Shown: one piece after another, positions 24,585-31,980 of the stretch
Layout: every line of letters begins with the position of its first letter
Numbering within the stretch: the stretch's first letter is position 1
NCBI RefSeq assembly: GCF_002343915.1
Contig: NZ_NETK01000001.1
Location: forward strand, 5,842,001 to 5,906,000
DNA: 64,000 bases
DNA from: Nannocystis exedens
Lineage (GTDB): Bacteria; Myxococcota_A; Polyangia; Nannocystales; Nannocystaceae
Reading direction: 5' to 3'
Notes under the pieces: generated by a model
Seen by the model: the letters and a program-made list of their open reading frames with translations, nothing else
Database searches by the model: none
What the model was told of the DNA's origin: nothing
Translations under genes and position numbers: made by a program

Positions 24585-25052
24585 TCACGAGGACATGTCC
24601 CTCCGGACACCTCCTGCGCCCGACGTTCCGTGCTGCCCCGCCCGCAGGCCCAGCACGTGGGTGACGATCATCCCGCAGGCCGCGACGAGCACCAGCAGGG
24701 TATCGACGGGGTCCGCTTCGCCCCGCGCCAGGCAACCCCGCAGCGCGAGGGCCGTCAGGCCGACGGCGAAGGGCGCGAGCGGTCGGCGGTCGCCGGCCAG
24801 CCACGAGGCTCCGGCCGAGTACGACGCCAGGGCGACGAGCGCGAGCGACAACCCGCCCTCGAAGCGCTCGTCGGCGACCAGCGGCAGCAGCGCGATCATC
24901 AGCGGCGTGGCCAGGCAGTGGATCAAGCACGCAAGCGAGGCGAGCACCCCCAGGCGATCGATCCATCGCCGCGCCCCGGGCCGGGCGAGCTCGTCCGGCC
25001 AGAGGTCGAAGGGACGACGAGGGACGAGCGGGGTGGGCGGCGGCTCCATCAT
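24585..25052 (-). CDS. MerC-like membrane protein
   Basis: 155 residues from the ATG at 25052. Four hydrophobic helices; the first carries SLACLIHCLATPLMIALLP, the CxxxHC..TP signature of MerC-domain proteins that bind or move metals. The last codons (RRDMSS, stop) lie inside a palindromic repeat, so the natural C-terminus may have been replaced. Upstream lies a pair of TTGCAA boxes. MerC-domain proteins in many bacteria are not mercury-specific and are often under metal-responsive control; here that is inference. There is no mer operon nearby. Confidence 0.75.
   Translation of the reverse strand: MMEPPPTPLVPRRPFDLWPDELARPGARRWIDRLGVLASLACLIHCLATPLMIALLPLVADERFEGGLSLALVALASYSAGASWLAGDRRPLAPFAVGLTALALRGCLARGEADPVDTLLVLVAACGMIVTHVLGLRAGQHGTSGAGGVRRDMSS
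24591..24612. repeat. Palindromic element forming the 3' end of the MerC-like gene
   Basis: AGGACATGTCC-ctcc-GGACAC. On the minus strand it encodes the final residues RRDMSS, with the stop codon within one turn of it. Confidence 0.6.
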
Positions 25053-25074
25053 GGGGGGCAGGAGAGTTTCATTT

Positions 25075-25106
25075 TTGCAACCAAATTGCAACTGCATCCA
25101 TGTTGC
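25075..25106. promoter_or_regulatory. TTGCAA boxes upstream of the MerC-like gene, candidate operator
   Basis: TTGCAA at 25075-25080 and 25086-25091 (each self-complementary) form a larger palindrome TGCAA-ccaaa-TTGCA; GCAAC (25088-25092) also pairs with GTTGC at 25102-25106. The block is AT-rich in GC-rich DNA and lies 23-55 bases before the MerC-like start, as expected for an operator over the promoter. Which regulator binds is unknown. Confidence 0.5.
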
Positions 25107-25229
25107 GAAATCCCGAGGCCCCCCGGGTGTTCCGCCGCCGGGCCCACGAGGGCCGCGATCGGACGTGGACGATGCGAGCAGGATGCCCGCTCGTGCCTCG
25201 CGCCCATCCTGCTCGCATCGGCGACCTTT

Positions 25230-25515
25230 CCCAGCCCCCCGCCAGGGCCCGCGATCGCTTGCCGCGCGCACATCCAACCTCGTATCGGCCCCAGTTCCCC
25301 GCCAGACCCCCGCTCGCCTGTCGCGCGCACATCCAACCTCGTAGCGGCGTCCTCCCCAGCCCCCCGCCAGACCCCCGCTCGCCTGTCGCGCGCACATCCA
25401 ACCTCGTATCGGCCCCAGTTCCCCGCCAGTCCCACGCTCGCCTGTCGCGCGCACATCCAGCCTCCTAGCGGCGACTCCCCAGACCCGCGCTCGCCTGTCG
25501 CGCAACATCCAACCA
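25230..25515. repeat. Tandem repeat array, unit about 60 bases
   Basis: Five direct copies; the core CATCCAACCTCGTA recurs at about 25271, 25330, 25394, 25454 and 25506 (spacings 59, 64, 60, 52). Each unit also has CCCCGCCAGACCCCCGCTCG and CCTGTCGCGCGCA. The repeat overlaps the last 17 codons of the split Lys/Ala-rich gene. Frames through the array read repetitive peptides (GWMCARQ...) but without a gene context. Confidence 0.75.
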
Positions 25516-26251
25516 CGTACAACGCGGCCGGAAGCGGGCGGCGATGTCGTCCTCGTCCTCGTCCTCGTCGGCCTCGGCCTTCGCCTCGCGGTAGGCGGCG
25601 AAGTCGGCGACGCTGTCGAAGCGGAGCGAGACCTCGCGGGTCTCGTGGTCCTGCCACCACACCTGGCCGCTGTCGCGCAGGTCGGCGAGGTAGTAGTTGT
25701 CGCCCTCGTCGTCGAGGACGTAGAAGCCGGACAGGGTCTTGTCGATCGCCCCGAAGTAGCCGAAGTTGCGCCCGAGGTGGGCGGCGACCAGATCGTCACC
25801 TGACCGATCGGTCAGGCCCTCGGCGCTCGCGGCGTGGGCCTCGGCGTCGATCGCGAGGGCGTAGAACCGCCGCGCGGCCAGGAGCTCGGGCGAGGCCGGG
25901 CCGAGCTCGCGGCGCGAGCGCGCGGCCGCAGATTTATTGGCCTTCTTGCCGGGCTTCGCGGTCCTCTTGTCGCCCTGTCTGGACTTCTTGTCGGCCTTCT
26001 TTGTCGTCTTGTCGGCCTGCTTTGTCTTCTTGTCGAGCTTCTTGGCCGTCTTGTCGGCCTTGCCCTTCGCGACCTCTTTGGTCGTCCTGTCGGCCCTGGC
26101 AGCGGCCTTCTCGGCCTTCTTGTCGGCCTTGCCCTTCGCGCCGAGCTTTTTGGTCGTCTTGTCGGCCCTGCCGGCGGCCTTCTCGACCTTCTTGTCGGCC
26201 TTGCTCTTCGCGCCGCGCTTTGTGGTCGTCTTGTCGGCCCTGGCAGCGGCT
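25465..26251 (-). pseudogene. C-terminal part of a split Lys/Ala-rich (histone H1-like) protein
   Basis: The minus frame is open from 26280 to the stop at 25465 but has no start codon. It first encodes Lys/Ala repeats of about 24 residues (RADKTTKKLGAKGKADKKAE and variants), like the tails of bacterial histone H1-like proteins. A globular part follows: LLAARRFYALAIDAEAHAAS, FGYFGAIDKTLSGFYVLDDE, then WWQDHETREVSLRFDS, which resembles a SMI1/KNR4 (SUKH) fold, then an acidic ADEDEDEDD run. The missing start and N-terminal repeats lie 1.7 kb away at 27967-28263, in the same orientation and register. Confidence 0.7.
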
Positions 26252-26272
26252 GCTGAACCTCTTTCACGACAG

Positions 26273-26572
26273 TTGCGCCGTCAGCTCAGATTGTCCGTGG
26301 ATGATTTCGCGCGACTCTTTCTAGTGACAGCACGGACTGTGTACAACTGGGAGAATCGAGACGCGAAGCCCTCACGCTTGCACGAGAGATTCATGCGCGT
26401 GTTTCTCGATGCGGTGCGCCGGTCGCCGGACGTCCGAACCGAGATATACGTCCTGATGGACGAGTGTGCCCCGCTGGCCCCGTTCGCGCTCATCCTCCAA
26501 AAAGCCTCCCCACCCCCTGTTGACGCCGCTCCCACAGCGCCCCAGCCAACAGCAGCCCCCCGACGCCCATGA
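26273..26572 (+). CDS. Short helix-turn-helix DNA-binding protein, possibly 5'-truncated
   Basis: About 99 residues from a TTG at 26273; no ATG is available and the frame runs left into the Lys/Ala-rich gene. The N-terminal part, LRLSVDDFARLFLVTARTVYNWENRDAKP, is a typical XRE/MerR-style helix-turn-helix with TVYNWE in the recognition helix. A helical part follows (RFMRVFLDAVRRSPDV), then a Pro/Ala tail. The local base composition is AT-richer than neighbours. It may have lost its true start at the insert boundary. Confidence 0.55.
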   Translation: MRRQLRLSVDDFARLFLVTARTVYNWENRDAKPSRLHERFMRVFLDAVRRSPDVRTEIYVLMDECAPLAPFALILQKASPPPVDAAPTAPQPTAAPRRP

Positions 26573-26808
26573 GTCCGTAGCTGACAAGGCTGGAGTCGGA
26601 GCCCGCCCAAGGGAGCGTTGGTGGTTGGAATTCAGCCTGCTTTGGCCGCTGCTTGTCCTTGAGCGTGTTGATCGGGCTGCCGAACTCGGGTCGCTGCGGC
26701 ACGCCCGCAGCGATCAATGTGCTGCGCAGGGGCTTGCCGTCCAGCATCTCGCCATCGGGGACATCCGCGAGGACGATTTCCTTCCGCCGCTCGGTCTTGT
26801 ACCACCCA
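26490..26808 (-). pseudogene. C-terminal tail of a membrane protein, 5' end missing
   Basis: The minus strand encodes a protein-like stretch: GWYKTERRKEIVLADVPDGE, TLIAAGVPQRPEFGSPINTL, a single membrane helix (SYGLMGVGGLLLAGALW) and a basic end. Above about 26808 the frame continues antisense to the NtrC fragment and loses coding character, so the 5' end is missing. A tail of a 4Fe-4S/HybA-type subunit is one possibility, not shown. It overlaps the helix-turn-helix gene on the other strand. Confidence 0.4.
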
Positions 26809-26809
26809 C

Positions 26810-27023
26810 GCCGCGCCTCGACGCCGACCACCTGCCGTTCGAGGGCGCCCCCGACGTCCAGGGGGGCGTGCGAATCCCCGGCGCGACGATGGCGGAGATC
26901 GAGCGCCACGCGATCCTCTCCACGCTCGACGCCGTCGGCGGCTCGACCGCCCGCGCGGCCGAGATCCTCGACATCAGCGTGCGGACGATCCAGTACCGCC
27001 TGCACACCTACGGGCGGCGGTGA
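26810..27023 (+). pseudogene. C-terminal fragment of an NtrC-type sigma-54 response regulator
   Basis: The plus frame reads DADHLPFEG, then GATMAEIERHAILSTLDAVG and STARAAEILDISVRTIQYRL, the Fis-type helix-turn-helix that ends NtrC/AtoC activators. The receiver and AAA+ sigma-54 domains are absent; upstream the frame is antisense to another fragment. It stops at 27021-27023, overlapping the next start (GTGA). Alone it could at most bind DNA. Confidence 0.7.
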
Positions 27024-27253
27024 ATCGACGCGACGGCCAGGCCGTTCGCCAGCAGCTCCTCGGGTCGACGTGGGCCGACAAGCAGGTCGAGCTGCACGAC
27101 TTCGGCGTGACCGGCAACGTGACGGCCGTGGACTTGATCGACGAGGCGTTGCCGGCCCGCGCCGCGGCGCGGGTGCCGCTCGAACGACCTCCCTGGGCAG
27201 GACGACCGGCTCACGGATTTGCGGTGAGCCGGGAAATCACAGGTAACTCCTGA
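27020..27253 (+). CDS. Small protein coupled to the NtrC fragment, unknown
   Basis: 77 residues from a GTG that overlaps the NtrC fragment's stop codon. It reads DGQAVRQQLLGSTWADKQVE then LHDFGVTGNVTAVDLIDEAL, which looks like real protein, and may be truncated at the C-terminus. No family recognised. The overlap suggests it was once part of an operon with the response regulator. Confidence 0.45.
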   Translation: MNRRDGQAVRQQLLGSTWADKQVELHDFGVTGNVTAVDLIDEALPARAAARVPLERPPWAGRPAHGFAVSREITGNS

Positions 27254-27271
27254 CCTACGGAGATTCTTACC

Positions 27272-27898
27272 ATGACACCTACATACCCTACCCACACCTT
27301 CTTTGTCCTGTCGGCCCTGCTGCTTGGCGCGGGGGCTTGCACCCCGCCCCGAGGCGACCTGGGCGATTACAGTGAGTCCGACTCCGAGGCCGCCACGAGC
27401 GAAGACGCGGAGGAGGCGTTGTGCGTGCCCGACGAGCCGCTCGACTACGGCCGGTACCGATGCGGCGAGGGGGGGCACGAGCATCAACGAGAGCCGGCGC
27501 TGTGCCAGCTCGCGGCGGCGAACCCGTGCACGACGCCGGGTGAAGGCAGCACCTGCTCGGAGGACGCCGACTGCGGCGGCGGCACCTGCGAGCAGCGCGA
27601 AGACGTCGACCTGGGGGTGTTCTGCGAGTGCCTGCCGCCCAGTTGCGAGGCGACCGAAGACTGCGCGGCGGGGACCAGTTGTTACTGCACGTGGAACGGC
27701 AGCGGCCGCTGCATGCCGTCGAACTGCGCCACCGACGAAGACTGCGGCGGCGCCGTTTGTGCCGTCTCGCAGGACGCCTGCGGGGTGCATGGGCTGTTCT
27801 GCACCACGCCGGAGGATCTGTGCGACGGCGAGTTCGGTTGCATCTACGTGGCGGAGAACGCCCGTTGGGAGGAGGTCGGCGCCGTCGGCTGCCCGTAG
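27272..27898 (+). CDS. Small Cys-rich lipoprotein inside the mosaic insert
   Basis: 208 residues with a signal peptide and lipobox (LLGAGAC, Cys23), an acidic linker (DYSESDSEAATSEDAEE) and about 20 cysteines in C..D.DC repeats (CSEDADCGGGTCEQ, CEATEDCAAGTSC, CATDEDCGGAVC), the pattern of Dickkopf/EGF-like disulfide repeats common in myxobacterial surface proteins. A GGAG ribosome site precedes the ATG. It is the only intact-looking gene in the insert. Function unknown. Confidence 0.75.
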   Translation: MTPTYPTHTFFVLSALLLGAGACTPPRGDLGDYSESDSEAATSEDAEEALCVPDEPLDYGRYRCGEGGHEHQREPALCQLAAANPCTTPGEGSTCSEDADCGGGTCEQREDVDLGVFCECLPPSCEATEDCAAGTSCYCTWNGSGRCMPSNCATDEDCGGAVCAVSQDACGVHGLFCTTPEDLCDGEFGCIYVAENARWEEVGAVGCP

Positions 27899-27966
27899 CC
27901 GGGCCCGAAGCGCTTCGGACAACGGGTCCTACCGCCTCCATGTCGTCCACCCGTACCGCCTGCACA

Positions 27967-28263
27967 GGCCTTCTTGTCGGCCTTGCTCTTCGCGCCGAGC
28001 TTTTTGGTCGTCCTGTCGGCCCCGGCAGCGGCCGTCTTGTCGGCCTTGCGGGCCGCGGTCGCGGCGGCTTTCTTGGCCCTGGCGGCCGGCTTCTTCGCGG
28101 CCTTCTTCGCGGCCGTCCTGCCGAGGTTGAACCAGCCCGTCGCGATGCGACCGGTACCTCGGCGGTGATTGTCGGTCTGCGCGCTGGCGGAAATTTTCGC
28201 CTTCTTGGCCTTCTTTTCGGCCTCTGCGGTCGCCTGCTTCGACTTCTTCTTCGCTTGCGCCAT
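27967..28263 (-). pseudogene. N-terminal part of a split Lys/Ala-rich (histone H1-like) protein
   Basis: Begins at the ATG at 28263 (MAQAKKKSKQATAEAEKKAK), continues through RIATGWFNLGRTAAKKAAKK and ends in ADRTTKKLGAKSKADKKA, then runs into unrelated sequence. The last repeat is the same unit that starts the C-terminal part at 26251. Joining the two restores a continuous series of 24-residue Lys/Ala repeats with at most a few residues missing. The joined protein would be a basic, DNA-binding-like tail plus a C-terminal globular domain. Confidence 0.7.
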
Positions 28264-28450
28264 CTGCCGGCGAGGATAGTGGGCGGGCTGAGGATCGTCA
28301 CCCTCGCGACGCGCGCGCATCCACGCCGGTGCCGTGCCCCTGGCCCTTCGAGCAGGCCGGAGCAGGCGCATGCGGAGCCGACAGGGCTCGACGATCGGCG
28401 CGCCGAGGTGACGGAGAATCAGCGAGGGCCGCGGGAGATGCCGCCGACGA

Positions 28451-29317
28451 TTACGTGGACGCGAGGGCGGCGGCGATGGCCTGTTCGGCGGTGCTGGTGG
28501 TGCGCACCTGCGCCAGGTCGAGATCGAGGCCGACGAGGGTGCGGGCCAGCGACGGCTTGATGCCCGCGAGCACCACGCGGGCGCCGAGCAGCGACGCGGC
28601 GGTGCCGGTGCGCACGAGGGCCGCGGTGGTGTCGGCGTCGAGATCGTCGGCGCCGGTGAGGTCGAGGATCACGGCGCGAGCGCGGCGCTCGGCGATCGCC
28701 TCGAGCACGCTGCCGGTCATCGCCGCGGCGCCGTCGGGATCGAGCTCGCCGACGATCGGGACCAGCAGCACGCCGGCGGCGACGCTGAGGATCGGCGTGG
28801 AGAGGCGGCGGATCACCTGCTGCTGCAGCGCGAGCTGGACCGCGTGCTCACGCAGCTCGGCCTCGCGGGCCCGCTGCTCGGTGAGGTCGCGCCAGGCCAC
28901 CAGCAGCACCGGCCCGCTCGCCAGCCGCACGGGGGTGAGCGTGACCTCGACCGGGAACAGCTCGCCGTCCATGCGCTGGTGCAGCCACTCGAAGCGATGC
29001 ACGCCGCGTCTCCGGGCGGTGTCGTCCATCTCGATCGACTTCTCGCGCGAGAGCCGACCGTCGGGCTGCCGCTCCGGCGAGAGCTGGGCGGGGTGCATGG
29101 AGCGCAGCCGCGAGGGGTCGTCGCAGCGCAGCATCCGCAGCGCGGCGGTGTTGCAGTCGAGGATGCCGGTGTGGTCGAAGATCAGGTGGGCGTCCGACGA
29201 GTGCTCGAACAGCACCCGGAAGCGCTCCTCGGCCTGCGCCAGCGCGGCGAGCTCGCCCCGCAGGCGCTCGTTCTCGGCGCGCAGGGCCGCGAGCTCGTCG
29301 TCATGGGTGTCGGCCAT
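28451..29317 (-). CDS. PAS-STAS regulatory protein (RsbR-like)
   Basis: 288 residues. A short coiled coil (DELAALRAENERLRGELAAL) leads into a PAS domain (RFRVLFEHSSDAHLIFDHTG to VLLVAWRDLTEQRARE). After a helical linker with RLSTPILSVAAGVLLVPIVG, typical of RsbR proteins, the last 110 residues are a STAS domain (RAVILDLTGADDLDADTTAA). The residue at the usual Ser/Thr phosphosite region is in DLDADTTAAL. It would act in a partner-switching pathway with kinases and phosphatases; the SpoIIE-type phosphatase at 29948 is a good candidate partner. Confidence 0.88.
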   Translation of the reverse strand: MADTHDDELAALRAENERLRGELAALAQAEERFRVLFEHSSDAHLIFDHTGILDCNTAALRMLRCDDPSRLRSMHPAQLSPERQPDGRLSREKSIEMDDTARRRGVHRFEWLHQRMDGELFPVEVTLTPVRLASGPVLLVAWRDLTEQRAREAELREHAVQLALQQQVIRRLSTPILSVAAGVLLVPIVGELDPDGAAAMTGSVLEAIAERRARAVILDLTGADDLDADTTAALVRTGTAASLLGARVVLAGIKPSLARTLVGLDLDLAQVRTTSTAEQAIAAALAST

Positions 29318-29413
29318 GGGACGTCGACGTTACAAGGACGCCGTTCGTGGGGCCAAGCAGAACCTCGCGGGGCGCAGACGCGCGCGCCCCGGCGGCCGCG
29401 ATCGCGGGTGCGC

Positions 29414-29438
29414 GGAGATGTCTCCGAGGACATGTCCG
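29414..29438. repeat. Palindromic element
   Basis: GGAGATGTCT-ccga-GGACATGTCC, intergenic. Confidence 0.55.
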
Positions 29439-29876
29439 ATCGCGCGGGCCGGCGGGCTGATCCGCGGCGGGCACGCAAGGAGGGCCGCCCCGTCCGGCCC
29501 AGCGCGCGAGGTCGTGGGCGCGGCAGGGCAGCACGGCGCGAGCGTGGAGTAGTTGTACGGTCGATGAACGTTCGGCCGATCGCGCGGTCCGAAGGCGACG
29601 GTGAGGCCGCGCGACGGTCGATCGCCGCGAGGCACGAGGTCGCGCGCGCGTCTGCGGAGGCCGGGACCGAAGCCGCAGATGCCATCGCCCCTGCACGCCT
29701 GCGCGAGCGGCTTCACGGGTCGCGCGGGGGGTGTAAAGCCGTCGCCGTGAGTCATCCTCGCCGCGACGGGACGAATCGCAGCTCTCGCGGAGGCGCGAGC
29801 GGCGAGAGACAGGCTCCTGGCAGTGCCGGGTCGGCCGAGTGAGGACCTGAGCGGCGAGGACGGGAGCCCTGCTCGC

Positions 29877-29922
29877 GCATGTTCTGAAAAGATCATGGGC
29901 GAACGAGCATGTCCCGAAGCGC
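29877..29922. repeat. Multi-arm palindromic element 3' of the phosphatase gene
   Basis: GCATGTTC, GATCATG and GAGCATGTCC arms spaced by 6-7 bases; lies 26-71 bases after the stop at 29948. Confidence 0.55.
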
Positions 29923-29947
29923 GAAGCACACGCTCGGCCGCGTGGCT

Positions 29948-31582
29948 TCAGGCGCCGAACAGGGCGAGGGCGAAGCTGATGTCGTCGGAGGCGGGGGCGC
30001 GGCCGCGGTGGAGGGCGAGGCGGTCCTTGAGCTGGGCCTCGAACCACTCGAGGTCGGGCTTGCGGCCGGCGGCGCGGCGGATGTCGGCGACCATCTCGGT
30101 GAGGCCGTCGACGCCGAGGATCTTGTCGTCCTCGTTGAAGCACTCGGACAGGCCGTCGGAGTAGAGGAGGAGCAGCTCGCCGGGGCGGAGGCGGTCGGTG
30201 CTGAGCTCGAGCTCGATGTCGAGGAGGCCGATCGGCATGCCCTCGGCCAGGCGGAGCTCGCGGATCGTGCCATTCGGGGTGACGACCATCGGCGCCGGGT
30301 GACCGCAGCCGACCGCCTCGAGCGCGCCGGTCTTCGGGTCGATCAGCGCGGCCGCGAGGGTCACGAAGGTCTCGCCGCTCCAGGTGTCGAGCAGCTGGCG
30401 GTTCAGGGTGTGGACCAGGTCGGGCAGCGACATGCCCTGGCGCACCGCCAGGTGGACGGTGGTGTGCAGGCCGGAGGCGATCAGCGCGGCGTCGATGCCC
30501 TTGCCGGCGACGTCCATGACGGTGACGAGGACGCGGCCGTCGCGGGTCGGCAGCGCGTCGACGTAGTCGCCGCCGACGCCCTTGCACGGGGTGAAGCCGA
30601 AGCCGATCTGAAGTGACCCGGAGGACATGTCCCGCGGGACAAGCCGGGCCTGGATCGCCGACGCCCGCCGCAGCTCCTCCTCGAGCAGGGCCTGGCGCTG
30701 GGCGGCCTCGCGCGCGGCCCAGGCGTCCTCGGCCTGGCGGAACATCGCCGAGGCGAGCGAGGCGAGGGCCAGCCACTCGGCGGTGCCGTACTGGCCGGGC
30801 AGCATGACGTAGAGGACGTCGAGGTGCTCGCCGTCGCCGCGGATCGGGCAGGCCACGGCGGCGGTGGCCTGGCCGCCGAACACGACCGACATCTGGACCA
30901 TGTTGTTCTTCGGCCCGGCCGGGCCGGAGCTGGCGAGCACGGGGGCGTCGCTGGCGAGCACGGCCTTGATGACGGAGCGGCTGATCGGCGGCTCGCCGCC
31001 GGGGCCGGTCGGGCCCGACAGGATCTCGGGGGTGCTGGCGTCGGAGCGGAGGATCCGCAGCACCACGGCGGCGTTGCCGTGGAAGTGCGCGCTCGTCATC
31101 AGCTCGCACAGCTGGAACATCCGCTGGTCGGCTGCCCCTTCGGCCAGCAAGGCGGCGCTGAAGCCGAGGAGCCGCGAGAGGTGCGAGGCGTCGACCTTGG
31201 GCGGGCCGAGCTCCTGCAGGGTGCGCGCCGGGCCGAAGGCGCCGTCGGTGACGCTGGTGCGCGGGCGCGCGGCCGGGCGCAGCGGGGCCGGACCGGCGTG
31301 GAACACGAGGTCGAACTCGTCGATGCGGAGGACGTCGCCGGACTGCAGGGCGCGCTCGCCGGCGACGCGGGTGCCGTTGACGCCGGTGCCGTTGCGGCTG
31401 CCGAGGTCGCGCACGCGCCAGCCGACGGTGTCGCAGATCAGCTCGGCGTGCTGGCGGGAGACCGAGGTGGTGTTGAGGACGACGTCGCAGTCAGGAGAGC
31501 GGCCGACGACGACGCGACGCCCGACGAGGTTGACGTTGGTGACGGGAGCCTGGCCCCGGCGGATCTCCAACCATCCGGCCAC
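29948..31582 (-). CDS. FHA-GAF-SpoIIE (PP2C) serine phosphatase, RsbU-like
   Basis: 544 residues from the GTG at 31582; a TTG at about 31600 is an alternative. The N-terminal FHA domain has VVVGRSPDCDVVLNTTSVSRQHAEL and LGSRNGTGVNG, the phosphothreonine-binding loops. The middle (about 140-290) is GAF-like, with a hydrophobic VVLRILRSDAS pattern. The C-terminal SpoIIE phosphatase has GGDYVDALPT and MDVAGKGIDAALIA, and ends with ASDDISFALALF, carrying the metal-binding Asp residues. It should dephosphorylate a STAS antagonist in response to a signal bound by the FHA or GAF part. A palindromic repeat at 30621 is read in frame between the GAF and SpoIIE domains. Confidence 0.9.
   Translation of the reverse strand: MAGWLEIRRGQAPVTNVNLVGRRVVVGRSPDCDVVLNTTSVSRQHAELICDTVGWRVRDLGSRNGTGVNGTRVAGERALQSGDVLRIDEFDLVFHAGPAPLRPAARPRTSVTDGAFGPARTLQELGPPKVDASHLSRLLGFSAALLAEGAADQRMFQLCELMTSAHFHGNAAVVLRILRSDASTPEILSGPTGPGGEPPISRSVIKAVLASDAPVLASSGPAGPKNNMVQMSVVFGGQATAAVACPIRGDGEHLDVLYVMLPGQYGTAEWLALASLASAMFRQAEDAWAAREAAQRQALLEEELRRASAIQARLVPRDMSSGSLQIGFGFTPCKGVGGDYVDALPTRDGRVLVTVMDVAGKGIDAALIASGLHTTVHLAVRQGMSLPDLVHTLNRQLLDTWSGETFVTLAAALIDPKTGALEAVGCGHPAPMVVTPNGTIRELRLAEGMPIGLLDIELELSTDRLRPGELLLLYSDGLSECFNEDDKILGVDGLTEMVADIRRAAGRKPDLEWFEAQLKDRLALHRGRAPASDDISFALALFGA
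30621..30643. repeat. In-frame palindromic element in the phosphatase gene
   Basis: GAGGACATGTCC-cgcg-GGACAAG, read on the minus strand as VPRDMSSG at the linker that enters the SpoIIE domain. Confidence 0.6.
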
Positions 31583-31980
31583 GGATCCACGATAGACCAA
31601 AAGCGCGGGCGGGGGCGCGCGAGCCCGCCGGCTACGCCGCCGGTGGCCGCGAACGGCACCCGCCTGCGGCCGCTCGTGCGGGGTGCGGGGTTCGCCGCAC
31701 ACGGCGGAGGGGCAAGGCCGTGACTTCGCGAGGTGGGGCGGCCGTGATTTTGCCGGGGCGCTGCGGGTTGCGACAGCGGAAGCGCGGCGGCGAAGCGGTG
31801 GACGAACGACTGGGGATCTTCGCGGAGCCGCGACTGCGCCACGCATGGTCCTCGCGTCCGTTCGCGTCCGCAGCAGGCGGCTCGCGAGTCATGCGCGGGA
31901 GAAAGCAGGAACGACCTCGCGGGGGGCCGCGAGGTCGTTCGTCGGAGGTTCGAGGGGCGACGTGCGAGCGCCGGCGCGAG
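31583..31980. other. Intergenic region with a terminator hairpin
   Basis: About 400 bases. Apart from the strong hairpin at 31909-31940, no gene seen. The phosphatase promoter is presumably at the left. Confidence 0.5.
31909..31940 (-). terminator. Strong GC-rich hairpin after the TPR lipoprotein gene
   Basis: Fourteen-base perfect inverted repeat (GAACGACCTCGCGG and its complement) with a four-base loop, 41 bases beyond the stop of the minus-strand TPR gene; on that strand it is followed by CTGCTTTC, a weak T-tract. Confidence 0.75.

Larger units (their letters stand above)
26252..27966. mobile_element. 1.7-kb mosaic insert splitting the Lys/Ala-rich gene
   Basis: This segment lies between the two halves of the Lys/Ala-rich gene, at or near a boundary of its 24-residue repeat. 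It contains a short helix-turn-helix gene lacking a normal start, a membrane-protein tail on the minus strand, the last 70 codons of an NtrC-type regulator, a coupled 77-codon frame and an intact small lipoprotein gene. No transposase, integrase or clear terminal inverted repeats were seen. Its left end is less GC-rich than its surroundings. It looks like recombined foreign or rearranged DNA rather than a simple insertion sequence. Confidence 0.55.
29318..29947. other. Intergenic region with two palindromic elements
   Basis: About 630 bases between the PAS-STAS and phosphatase genes. It contains ATGTC-tccga-GGACATGTCC (29414-29438) and GCATGTTC-tgaaaa-GATCATG plus GAGCATGTCC (29877-29922), the latter 26 bases after the phosphatase stop. 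No protein-like frame found. Confidence 0.5.

Noticed and set aside
24585..25052. Mercury resistance operon
   Set aside because: Only a MerC-like protein is present; no merA, merT or merP nearby, and the MerR at 51037 is far away with a non-metal C-terminal domain.
25069..25660. Repetitive peptide frames in the 60-base tandem array
   Set aside because: The peptides simply mirror the DNA repeat, and no start, ribosome site or domain is associated.
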